A stretch of 14,380 nt of DNA, taken from positions 1 through 14,380 of the forward strand of contig CAMHBN010000019.1 in assembly GCA_946183385.1 (NCBI GenBank). Reading direction: 5' to 3'. Positions 1-6,608 of this stretch are shown here, one piece after another. The DNA comes from an uncultured Ruminococcus sp. GTDB taxonomy: Bacteria; Bacillota; Clostridia; Oscillospirales; Ruminococcaceae. The notes under the pieces are model-generated. The model was given only the letters and a program-made list of their open reading frames with translations, did no database searches and was not told the DNA's origin. The translations under genes and the position numbers were made by a program. The stretch's first letter is position 1. Each line of letters starts with the position of its first letter.

Positions 1-383
1 CTAAGAAGATAGAGTTCGACTGCCAGCGTATCCTCAACGAGGCTAAGCTCAACGCAGAGGGCATTATCCGCAAGGCTGAGGAGAGAGCTCAGCAGATAGT
101 TTCTCAGGAGGCTATCGTCACCGAGGCAAAGAAGAAGGCTGTGGATATCCTCCAGAAGGCTCAGACAGCTTCCACCAACCTCCAGAAGAATGCGGCTCTG
201 TCGGTGGCTCAGATGCTCAACGACGCAGAGGCTACACACAACAAGTCGCTCCTCGACATCAAGCGCACAAAGGAGAAGCTCCAGCACACACTCAAGAACT
301 CTCCCGCTCTCGGACAGAATTCACAGTCCGTTCAGCAGTCCATATTGCAGGACACTCCCGCCGCGACCACAAAGAGAAAGTAA
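1..383 (+). CDS. C-terminal part of a coiled-coil protein resembling ATP synthase b-subunit/DivIVA-like stalk proteins (5' end outside window)
   Basis: The frame is open from base 3 to the TAA at 381-383, so the gene begins upstream; the first visible in-frame ATG (141) is not the start because the same composition continues before it. About 126 residues are visible. They are rich in Ala, Glu, Lys and Gln with heptad-like spacing (NEAKLNAEGIIRKAEERAQQ, then AKKKAVDILQKAQ), giving long amphipathic helices and a coiled coil, with a low-complexity tail ending TTKRK. Proteins of this kind in clostridia are often annotated as ATPase or F0 subunit B-like and may serve in cell division or envelope organisation; that is family-level inference. 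No catalytic motif or membrane segment is seen in the visible part. The gene is followed 10 nt later by a strong terminator, so it ends its transcription unit. Its real identity needs the missing N-terminus. Confidence 0.7.
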   Translation, partial: KKIEFDCQRILNEAKLNAEGIIRKAEERAQQIVSQEAIVTEAKKKAVDILQKAQTASTNLQKNAALSVAQMLNDAEATHNKSLLDIKRTKEKLQHTLKNSPALGQNSQSVQQSILQDTPAATTKRK

Positions 384-393
384 TATCAACAGC

Positions 394-427
394 AAAGCCC
401 GAAAGCATAAGCTTTCGGGCTTTTTTT
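394..427 (+). terminator. Intrinsic terminator between convergent genes
   Basis: A perfect 13-bp stem (394-406 with 411-423) closes an ATAA tetraloop and runs into a T tract to 427. The core arms are GCCCGAAAGC and GCTTTCGGGC. It ends the upstream + strand gene. Because the minus-strand gene stops at 430, the same hairpin could also stop that transcript, although its T tract on that strand is only three residues long. Confidence 0.93.
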
Positions 428-429
428 GT

Positions 430-1374
430 TTACAACAGGCTTGACAGCAGCAGGTACGTGCCGTACATAGCGACGAATGTCAGCGTCAGCAGCAGTATCA
501 GAATGAGGACGGTGTTGAGTATCTTCACTCCGCCGGCTGCGAGTATCTCCTCGCGCGTGAGCTCGCCCGAGGCGTGCGCCTTCAGCTTCTTCAGCGACTT
601 CAGCACGAAGCGGTAGTAAAGCTTGTTGCTGAACAGGCAGAACGTTATGCGTATCAGCATATCCGCCACGTTGCACACGTCCACAAGTGCTGCGAGAATA
701 TGGCGGTTGTCGTAGAGCTTCTGTATCAGCTCGGCAGGGAAGATGGTGTAGCTGCTCTCGAGACCGTCTGCGATAAGATAGCTCACCGCCAGCGGCATTG
801 ACAGCAGGACAGTTGCAATGAGCGACAGCATCGCCCAGAACCACATCCTCCTGTTCGCGAAGTATACGGGCGGGAATATGAAGCTTATCAGGTTGAAGGA
901 TATGCTTCTGCCCGTGTCCTTCATACGCTTGAATATGGGGATATAGTAGATGGTATTGGTACGGACGAAGTCCGCGACATCCCTCAGCGGAGAGCCGCCC
1001 ATATCCTCGTCCGGATTGAATCCGAGGTAGGGTCTCGGCACCCCGAAAGACAAGCCGTCCGACTCCTCACCGTCCGTATCGTCTGATGTAAGGTCGGCGC
1101 CGCATCTTATGCAGGTCTCGGCTTCGAGACTGTTCGGGAAGTGGCAGGCGGAGCATATCACGAACTTTTTCTCCTCGGCTTCCGTCTCCTGCTTCTCCTC
1201 AGCGGAGCTGTGCCAGCTCTCGTCCGTGCCGTGGAGCGTCGAATTTGCGCATTTGTTCTCAGCCTTGTAGCAGGCTCTGTGGTGCGGCGAACCGCACTCG
1301 GGGCAGACCACGATATCGTCGCCGTCATTGAAAGTCTCACCGCAGGCGACGCATTTTTCACCGATATAGTTCAT
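430..1374 (-). CDS. RING-finger-like zinc-binding membrane protein with DUF2628-type membrane region
   Basis: A 314-residue protein starting at ATG 1374 behind a GGAGGAA ribosome binding site. Residues 8-42 carry a Prok-RING_1-like treble of metal ligands: C8, C11, C24, C27, H31/H32, C35 and C42. A second zinc-ribbon-like pair follows at C74-x2-C77 and C88-x2-C91, after an acidic, Glu-rich linker. The rest is membrane-associated: hydrophobic segments around residues 162-205, including the FPPVYFANRRMWFWA stretch typical of DUF2628, another around 235-260, and a C-terminal helix near 285-312. Proteins with this layout recur in Ruminococcaceae; their function is not established, and prokaryotic RING-like domains are not known to imply ubiquitin ligase activity. 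The gene is monocistronic with its own promoter at 1417-1445, and convergent with the upstream gene. Domain assignment is by motif recognition. Confidence 0.88.
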   Translation of the reverse strand: MNYIGEKCVACGETFNDGDDIVVCPECGSPHHRACYKAENKCANSTLHGTDESWHSSAEEKQETEAEEKKFVICSACHFPNSLEAETCIRCGADLTSDDTDGEESDGLSFGVPRPYLGFNPDEDMGGSPLRDVADFVRTNTIYYIPIFKRMKDTGRSISFNLISFIFPPVYFANRRMWFWAMLSLIATVLLSMPLAVSYLIADGLESSYTIFPAELIQKLYDNRHILAALVDVCNVADMLIRITFCLFSNKLYYRFVLKSLKKLKAHASGELTREEILAAGGVKILNTVLILILLLTLTFVAMYGTYLLLSSLL

Positions 1375-1416
1375 ATTTCCTCCCTTCCGCCCGAAACGGC
1401 ATTTTTATTCAAGGTT

Positions 1417-1445
1417 ATTATACCACATATTTTTCAGAATATCAA
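1417..1445 (-). promoter_or_regulatory. Vegetative promoter of the RING/DUF2628 gene
   Basis: On the minus strand a TTGATA -35 (1440-1445) and a TATAAT -10 (1417-1422) are separated by 17 bp, and a TGG precedes the -10 (extended -10). Transcription would begin near 1410, leaving a leader of roughly 35 nt that contains the GGAGGAA ribosome binding site. Confidence 0.85.
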
Positions 1446-1450
1446 GTGCG

Positions 1451-1563
1451 CGGCGGGGAGCCCCCGCTGCCGATTCACGCTGTCGCTCGACGCGGTGTCC
1501 GCGCTGCCGATTCACGCTGTCGCTCGGCGGGGAGCCCCCGCGGGCGATTCACGCGGTCGCTCG
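1451..1563. repeat. Three tandem ~37-bp GC-rich repeats
   Basis: Three adjacent units (about 1451-1489, 1490-1525, 1526-1563) each end in CGATTCACGCNGTCGCTCG and begin with a small hairpin. Units 1 and 3 open with GCGGGGAGCCCCCGC and unit 2 with GCGGTGTCCGC, so the hairpin arms are kept while the loop differs. There are no unique spacers, so this is a tandem repeat and not a CRISPR array. A further stem-loop, CGCGGG/CCCGCG, follows at 1587-1604. No credible gene overlaps this stretch. Confidence 0.75.
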
Positions 1564-1684
1564 TAAACTCGCTTACTCGTACAGACCGCGGGTCTTTTCC
1601 CGCGTGCCTTACCAATAATGTACATAACGCACTGGATATTGAATGTTGGAACTTGGCGCGGTAAAGTGATAAAGTAAAATTGAA

Positions 1685-1710
1685 TGTAGGGGCGGATATC
1701 ATCCGCCCGC
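1685..1710 (+). repeat. Palindromic repeat, single-hairpin unit
   Basis: The unit starts with TGTAGGGGCGG. Arms GGGCGGAT (1690-1697) and ATCCGCCC (1701-1708) enclose ATC. It belongs to the TGTAGGGG family found at seven other loci in this window. The 20-30 bp after it (CGACAAA..CCAACGG) resembles the sequence after the next unit. Confidence 0.8.
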
Positions 1711-1738
1711 AATATTCCGACAAACCAACGGCGACGTT

Positions 1739-1768
1739 TTGTAGGGGCGGGCGCCCTCGCCCGCCCGC
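1739..1768 (+). repeat. Palindromic repeat, single-hairpin unit with changed arms
   Basis: The same TGTAGGGGCGG start as the unit at 1685, but with 9-bp arms GGGCGGGCG (1745-1753) and CGCCCGCCC (1758-1766) around CCCT. Both arms differ together from the preceding unit while pairing is kept. Confidence 0.8.
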
Positions 1769-1797
1769 AGGTATACGACAAATCCACGGGAACCGAC

Positions 1798-1880
1798 TGT
1801 AGGGACGACCGCTGGCCGTCCGCAAATCCCATATCGTCCGCCGCTTTCGTTAATGCGGGCGCGCAATGCGCGCCCCTGCA
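1798..1880. repeat. Two-hairpin repeat element with inverted ends (copy A)
   Basis: An 83-bp element begins TGTAGGGACG and ends CGCCCCTGCA, so its termini are imperfect inverted repeats. The left hairpin (GGACGACC, GCT, GGCCGTCC) has one mismatch; the right hairpin (1857-1875) has perfect 8-bp arms GGGCGCGC/GCGCGCCC. The interior, ending TTCGTTAATGCGGGC, is closely shared with the copy at 3475-3557. Confidence 0.82.
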
Positions 1881-1897
1881 TCTGAGCTCTTAGTTCT

Positions 1898-1926
1898 CAC
1901 ACACACACGCCGTTCTCCATATAATG
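1898..1926 (+). promoter_or_regulatory. Candidate mother-cell sigma factor promoter for dpsAB
   Basis: CACA at 1898-1901 and CATATAATG beginning at 1918 are separated by 16 bp. This resembles the sigma-K pattern (AC in the -35, CATANNNTA in the -10), except that the last A of the -10 is G; it also fits the sigma-E -10 CATANNNT. The embedded TATAAT (1920-1925) has no convincing vegetative -35, unlike every other promoter in the window. Control by a late sporulation factor is known for B. subtilis spoVF; applying it here is inference. Confidence 0.4.
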
Positions 1927-1936
1927 TACAGAGATT

Positions 1937-1991
1937 GCCGCTTCCTCCGTGTGAGGGCGGCAGTTCTGATTCAATTGCCATTCGGCAGAAC
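1937..1991 (+). other. Two possible stem-loops in the dpsA leader
   Basis: GCCGC (1937-1941) plus CCTC (1944-1947) pairs with GAGG plus GCGGC (1953-1961), leaving a two-base bulge. GTTCTG (1963-1968) can pair with CAGAAC (1986-1991), ending directly against the GGAG ribosome binding site at 1992. No known riboswitch class is recognised, and the second stem is weak. Confidence 0.35.
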
Positions 1992-2001
1992 GGAGAACCT
2001 T

Positions 2002-2871
2002 ATGAGAAATGATATAAATATACTTATCGCGGGCGGCGATATGCGGCAGGTACACTGCGCCGCGCGGCTCGCGGAAAGATACAGCACGGGGATAACGGGC
2101 TTCGACTTCAAAGCCCTCCCCGACACGGTAAAACATCTCGCAGACCCGCTCCCTGCGGCGGACAGCTACGATTTTGCGGTACTGCCAATGCTCGCGCTCG
2201 GCGAGGGAGGAGAGGTCTCCGCGCCGTTTTACAGCGGCACTCTCGCCGCGGAGACAGTCGCCTCGGCAGTCAGGGACGGCGGCACTATCTTCACGGGGCG
2301 CGGGGACTCCCGCCTCTCAGAGCTCTTCCCGCGGCACAGGCTGATAAGCTACCTCGGGCGCGAGGAGCTTCAGCTCAGAAACGCCGTCCTCACCGCAGAG
2401 GGAGCGGTACAGTTAGCGCTCGAAAGGCTTGATACGGCGCTCAGCGGGCTGCCCGTGCTGATTGTCGGGCTCGGCAGGATAGGCACAGCTCTTGCGCTGA
2501 TACTGCGCGGCTTCGGAGCGGATATCACCGCCGCGGTGCGCAGTCCGAAGGCTGAGGCTAAGGCGCGAATGCTCGGCGTAAAATCGGTGCGCACGGACGC
2601 TCTCGGCGGGGGCTTTGCCCTCGTTTTCAACACAGCTCCCGCGGAGATATTCACGTCCGATAATATCGGCAGATTCCGCGACGATGCCCTGTTTATAGAG
2701 CTTGCCTCGGACTCGGGCGGGTTCAGCACGGAAGCCGCAGAGGCTCTCGGGGCGAGGCTGATACGCGCAAACGGGCTCCCGGGGAAGACTGCTCCCGTGA
2801 CCGCGGGCGGGATCATCGCCGACGCGGTCGCCGCCATTATTGAGGAAGGAGGCGGCGGCTATGGAAACTAA
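2002..2871 (+). CDS. dpsA: Dipicolinate synthase subunit A (DpsA/SpoVFA)
   Basis: A 289-residue protein, the usual size for SpoVFA. With DpsB it converts a tetrahydrodipicolinate-pathway intermediate to dipicolinic acid in the mother cell; the product is loaded into the forespore with calcium. The N-terminal half has the family's ILIAGGDMRQ motif. A Rossmann NAD(P)-binding site follows at about residues 150-160 (VLIVGLGRIG), as in D-2-hydroxyacid-dehydrogenase-like folds. The C-terminus keeps the glycine-rich LPGKTAPVTAGGIIADAV segment typical of DpsA. The ATG at 2002 is preferred over the one at 1924, because GGAG lies 6 nt before it, homologous sequence starts there, and the earlier ATG overlaps a promoter-like box. 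dpsB overlaps by 11 nt, suggesting translational coupling. The asd-dapG-dapA genes that accompany spoVF in Bacillus are absent here. Confidence 0.95.
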   Translation: MRNDINILIAGGDMRQVHCAARLAERYSTGITGFDFKALPDTVKHLADPLPAADSYDFAVLPMLALGEGGEVSAPFYSGTLAAETVASAVRDGGTIFTGRGDSRLSELFPRHRLISYLGREELQLRNAVLTAEGAVQLALERLDTALSGLPVLIVGLGRIGTALALILRGFGADITAAVRSPKAEAKARMLGVKSVRTDALGGGFALVFNTAPAEIFTSDNIGRFRDDALFIELASDSGGFSTEAAEALGARLIRANGLPGKTAPVTAGGIIADAVAAIIEEGGGGYGN

Positions 2872-3466
2872 CTTCATCGGCATAAGGATAGGCTACGTGA
2901 TGACGGGCTCGTTCTGCACGTTCGGGCGGAGCTTCGAGCAGGCGGCGAAACTGCGCGAAATGGGCGCGGAGCTCGTCCCCGTGATGTCGGAGCACGCCGC
3001 TTCGTTCTCGACGCGGTTCGGCACGAGCTCCGAGAACATCGCACGCCTCGCGGAGATATGCGGGCGGGACGTCATCACGGACATCTCCGCCGCCGAGCCG
3101 ATAGGTCCGAAGGATATGACGGATATTATGGTAGTCGCGCCGTGCACGTCGAATACGGCGGCGAAGCTCGCGGCGGGTATCACCGACGGAGCGGCTACAA
3201 TGGCGGTAAAATCGCACCTGCGGAGCGGCAAGCCCGTCGTGCTCGCGATAGCCTCGAACGACTCGCTGCTCGGCTCGGCGAAGAATATCGGCGAGCTCTT
3301 CAACCGCAAGAACTACTACTTCGTGCCGATGCTGCAGGACGACATCGAGCACAAGCCCGCGTCGCTGGTTGCGGAATTCGACCTCCTGCCCGAGGCGGTG
3401 GACGCGGCTCTGCGCGGGGTACAGCTCAGACCGATAATCTATCACCGCACGGAAGGACTTGGCTGA
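2861..3466 (+). CDS. dpsB: Dipicolinate synthase subunit B (DpsB/SpoVFB), flavoprotein-like
   Basis: A 201-residue protein of the flavoprotein (UbiX/PPC decarboxylase-like) fold, matching the normal length of SpoVFB. It has the expected N-terminal IGYVMTGSFCTF strand-loop. The central APCTSNTAAKLAAGITDGA block is typical of this family, followed by PVVLAIASND. It partners DpsA in dipicolinate synthesis. The ATG at 2861 is chosen over an in-frame TTG at 2840, since GGAAGGAGG (2844-2852) sits 8 nt before the ATG and lies downstream of the TTG. It overlaps the end of dpsA by 11 nt in another frame, so the two are one operon. No T-rich terminator follows; repeat hairpins begin 8 nt after the stop. 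The presence of both subunits argues that this lineage can make, or recently made, endospores. Confidence 0.95.
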   Translation: METNFIGIRIGYVMTGSFCTFGRSFEQAAKLREMGAELVPVMSEHAASFSTRFGTSSENIARLAEICGRDVITDISAAEPIGPKDMTDIMVVAPCTSNTAAKLAAGITDGAATMAVKSHLRSGKPVVLAIASNDSLLGSAKNIGELFNRKNYYFVPMLQDDIEHKPASLVAEFDLLPEAVDAALRGVQLRPIIYHRTEGLG

Positions 3467-3474
3467 CACAATCT

Positions 3475-3557
3475 TGTAGGGACGACCATTGGTCGTCCGC
3501 GAATCTCGAACCGTCTGCCGTTTGCGTTAATGCGGGCGCACGGAATGCGCCCCTGCG
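3475..3557. repeat. Two-hairpin repeat element with inverted ends (copy B)
   Basis: Begins TGTAGGGACGACC and ends GCGCCCCTGCG. The left hairpin is perfect (GGACGACC 3480-3487, ATT, GGTCGTCC 3491-3498); the right has 7-bp arms (3534-3540 and 3546-3552). It aligns with the element at 1798-1880 along its full length, including the unpaired middle. It lies directly after dpsB and could act as a transcript 3' end structure. Confidence 0.82.
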
Positions 3558-3585
3558 ACTGGTCGCCGTTGGTTGGCGGTTCAAT

Positions 3586-3612
3586 GGCGGGCGGCGGAAC
3601 GCCGCCCCTACA
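3586..3612 (-). repeat. Palindromic repeat, single-hairpin unit in reverse orientation
   Basis: Read on the minus strand it starts TGTAGGGGCGGCG. Arms GGGCGGCG (3589-3596) and CGCCGCCC (3600-3607) enclose GAA. It is the same family as the units at 1685 and 1739 with another arm sequence. Confidence 0.78.
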
Positions 3613-3633
3613 TTCGGTTGCCGCGAGTTGTTT

Positions 3634-3667
3634 TGTAGGGCGCGGGCGGATAATATCCGCCCCTACA
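3634..3667. repeat. Palindromic repeat with symmetric TGTAGGG/CCCTACA ends
   Basis: Bounded by TGTAGGG and its complement CCCTACA. Inner arms GGGCGGATA (3644-3652) and TATCCGCCC (3654-3662) are separated by one base. Both ends are the family terminus, so this is the most compact copy in the window. It lies 70 bp before the groES promoter. Confidence 0.78.
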
Positions 3668-3736
3668 CATTGGCTATTGCAGATTCAACATATCGTGAAG
3701 ATATTTGTACACATTCACAGTTTTGGCGCGTATGTC

Positions 3737-3764
3737 TTGATTTATTAGAAAAAGGTGGTAAAAT
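3737..3764 (+). promoter_or_regulatory. groESL promoter
   Basis: TTGATT (3737-3742) and TAAAAT (3759-3764) are 16 bp apart, with TGG before the -10. A second -10-like TATAAT overlaps at 3764-3769 but is 21 bp from that -35. With either choice transcription starts within or just before the CIRCE element, so bound repressor would block initiation. Confidence 0.75.
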
Positions 3765-3768
3765 ATAA

Positions 3769-3795
3769 TTAGCACTCAGAGAAAGAGAGTGCTAA
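3769..3795 (+). promoter_or_regulatory. CIRCE operator (HrcA binding site)
   Basis: TTAGCACTC (3769-3777), nine bases, then GAGTGCTAA (3787-3795): an exact match to the CIRCE consensus. HrcA represses groESL and dnaK operons through this site, and GroEL itself stabilises active HrcA in the families studied. It overlaps the transcription start and will also form a hairpin at the 5' end of the mRNA. Confidence 0.98.
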
Positions 3796-3809
3796 ACTGT
3801 TGCATATAA

Positions 3810-4103
<294 letters not shown>

Positions 4104-4114
4104 GAATCACCTAT

Positions 4115-4190
4115 TGTAGGGGCAGGCGCCCTCGCCTGCCCGCTTATTAACGACATATTTGCGGGACGCCGATGGCGGCGTCCTCTACAC
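4115..4190. repeat. Two-hairpin repeat element inserted between groES and groEL
   Basis: Starts TGTAGGGGCAGGCG and ends CGTCCTCTACAC, giving inverted TGTAG/CTACA termini. The left hairpin is 9 bp (GGGCAGGCG 4120-4128, CCCT, CGCCTGCCC 4133-4141), the right 8 bp (GGACGCCG 4164-4171, CGGCGTCC 4176-4183). No T tract follows either, so it should not be a strong terminator. It occupies most of the groES-groEL gap and leaves the groEL ribosome binding site intact. Confidence 0.85.
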
Positions 4191-4214
4191 AATACAGCGT
4201 TAACGAAATATTGA

Positions 4215-5861
<1,647 letters not shown>

Positions 5862-5938
5862 TAACGGGAAGCCCGTAAATATCGTTCATTCAGGACAAAA
5901 CAGCAGTCTGCATATGCGGACGCTGATACAGAAGCTTT

Positions 5939-5984
5939 ACGCCATAGCATTTCTGAGACAAGGTCAGAAACGCTATGGCGTTTT
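5939..5984 (+). terminator. groESL transcription terminator
   Basis: ACGCCATAGC (5939-5948) pairs with GCTATGGCGT (5972-5981). Beyond one A-C mismatch, TTTCTGA (5950-5956) pairs with TCAGAAA (5964-5970) around a 7-base loop. TTTT follows, including the last stem base. It lies about 75 nt after the groEL stop and only a few bases before the next promoter. Confidence 0.88.
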
Positions 5985-5987
5985 CTA

Positions 5988-6016
5988 TTGACACCGCTCA
6001 GATACTGTGCTATAAT
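5988..6016 (+). promoter_or_regulatory. Perfect consensus promoter for the orphan gene
   Basis: TTGACA (5988-5993), 17 bp, TATAAT (6011-6016), with TGC before the -10 (extended). Transcription should start near 6023, at a small hairpin CCGGT-CATAA-ACCGG (6021-6035) at the very 5' end of the mRNA. No operator is obvious, so strong constitutive expression is expected unless a factor not visible here intervenes. Confidence 0.9.
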
Positions 6017-6057
6017 TATGCCGGTCATAAACCGGGATTCAGAGGGGAAGATGGTAT

Positions 6058-6501
6058 ATGGAGAAGTTATTGGTTTATGCGTATCTATGGCGGCTAAGCT
6101 TAAATGATGGGCAAGAATATAATGATCATCTTGATATGCTTTTCTTAAAAGATCCAGATAATTATTTGCTGCTTGAATTGGAATTATTGACCGACGCTGA
6201 ATCAGCGCTTAAGAGATTGAAAAGATATTTTGATTTTGAAACAGGAGCATTTGATGCTATCCTATTTGGAAAAACTTTGTTTTTTGAGCTTGGCAATGTT
6301 TATCATTCCAGAACAGTAAGCATTGCTCTGTTTGCCGAAAAATGCTACGAACTATACACTATGCTGCCTGTTCAGGTGAATGATCTTGAAGAGCCCTATG
6401 ACGTGTTAAGTTATATTGACGATATGATAGAATATAATAGCTTGCAAGAAATTGAGGGAACCATAGATAAAATGTTAAATTATTACTCTTACAAATCCTG
6501 A
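6058..6501 (+). CDS. Unknown AT-rich orphan protein, 147 aa
   Basis: I do not recognise a family. The protein is acidic, apparently cytosolic, has no signal peptide or convincing membrane helix, and is rich in Leu, Tyr, Asp and Glu. Predicted helices include LLLELELLTDAESALKRLKR and a C-terminal IDKMLNYYSYK. Its general look (small, acidic, alone) resembles immunity proteins of polymorphic toxin systems, but no toxin gene is adjacent and this is only a suggestion. The start at ATG 6058 has AGAGGGG 10 nt upstream; an ATG at 6051 is in another frame and stops after 18 codons. Base composition is clearly more AT-rich than any neighbour, with TTA, AGA and AAT codons that flanking genes avoid, which points to recent acquisition. 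It has a private consensus promoter and a private terminator. Confidence 0.8.
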   Translation: MEKLLVYAYLWRLSLNDGQEYNDHLDMLFLKDPDNYLLLELELLTDAESALKRLKRYFDFETGAFDAILFGKTLFFELGNVYHSRTVSIALFAEKCYELYTMLPVQVNDLEEPYDVLSYIDDMIEYNSLQEIEGTIDKMLNYYSYKS

Positions 6502-6527
6502 CCTATTTTCACAGCATAAACAAACAC

Positions 6528-6567
6528 AATGCCCCTGAGCGCTTTGTAACGTTCAGGGGCATTATTT
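6528..6567. terminator. Terminator after the orphan gene, possibly bidirectional
   Basis: AATGCCCCTGAGCG (6528-6541) pairs with CGTTCAGGGGCATT (6550-6563), 14 positions with one G-U, around an 8-base loop. The flank ATTATTTC on the + side and GTGTTTGTTT on the minus side are moderately T-rich. It lies between the convergent orphan gene and the ABC permease gene, so it can serve both. Confidence 0.82.
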
Positions 6568-6608
6568 CGTGTGTGTATCTGACTTAACGGGGCTTGCCTC
6601 AGCCGCTT

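Noticed and set aside
1451..1563. CRISPR array
   Set aside because: Three units are directly adjacent, with no unique spacers and no cas genes nearby.
1446..1881. Several overlapping reading frames across the repeat region, on both strands
   Set aside because: They are built from repeat hairpins, are Arg/Pro/Gly-rich, and have no ribosome binding site.
1924..2001. Longer DpsA starting at ATG 1924
   Set aside because: No ribosome binding site precedes it, the ATG overlaps the -10-like box, and the added 26 residues do not look like the DpsA N-terminus.
3475..3498. Repeat hairpin after dpsB as an intrinsic terminator
   Set aside because: The stem is strong but no T tract follows, so I list it only as a repeat that may shape the mRNA 3' end.
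4115..4190. Terminator or second promoter between groES and groEL
   Set aside because: Neither hairpin is followed by a T run and no -35/-10 pair with good spacing is seen before groEL.
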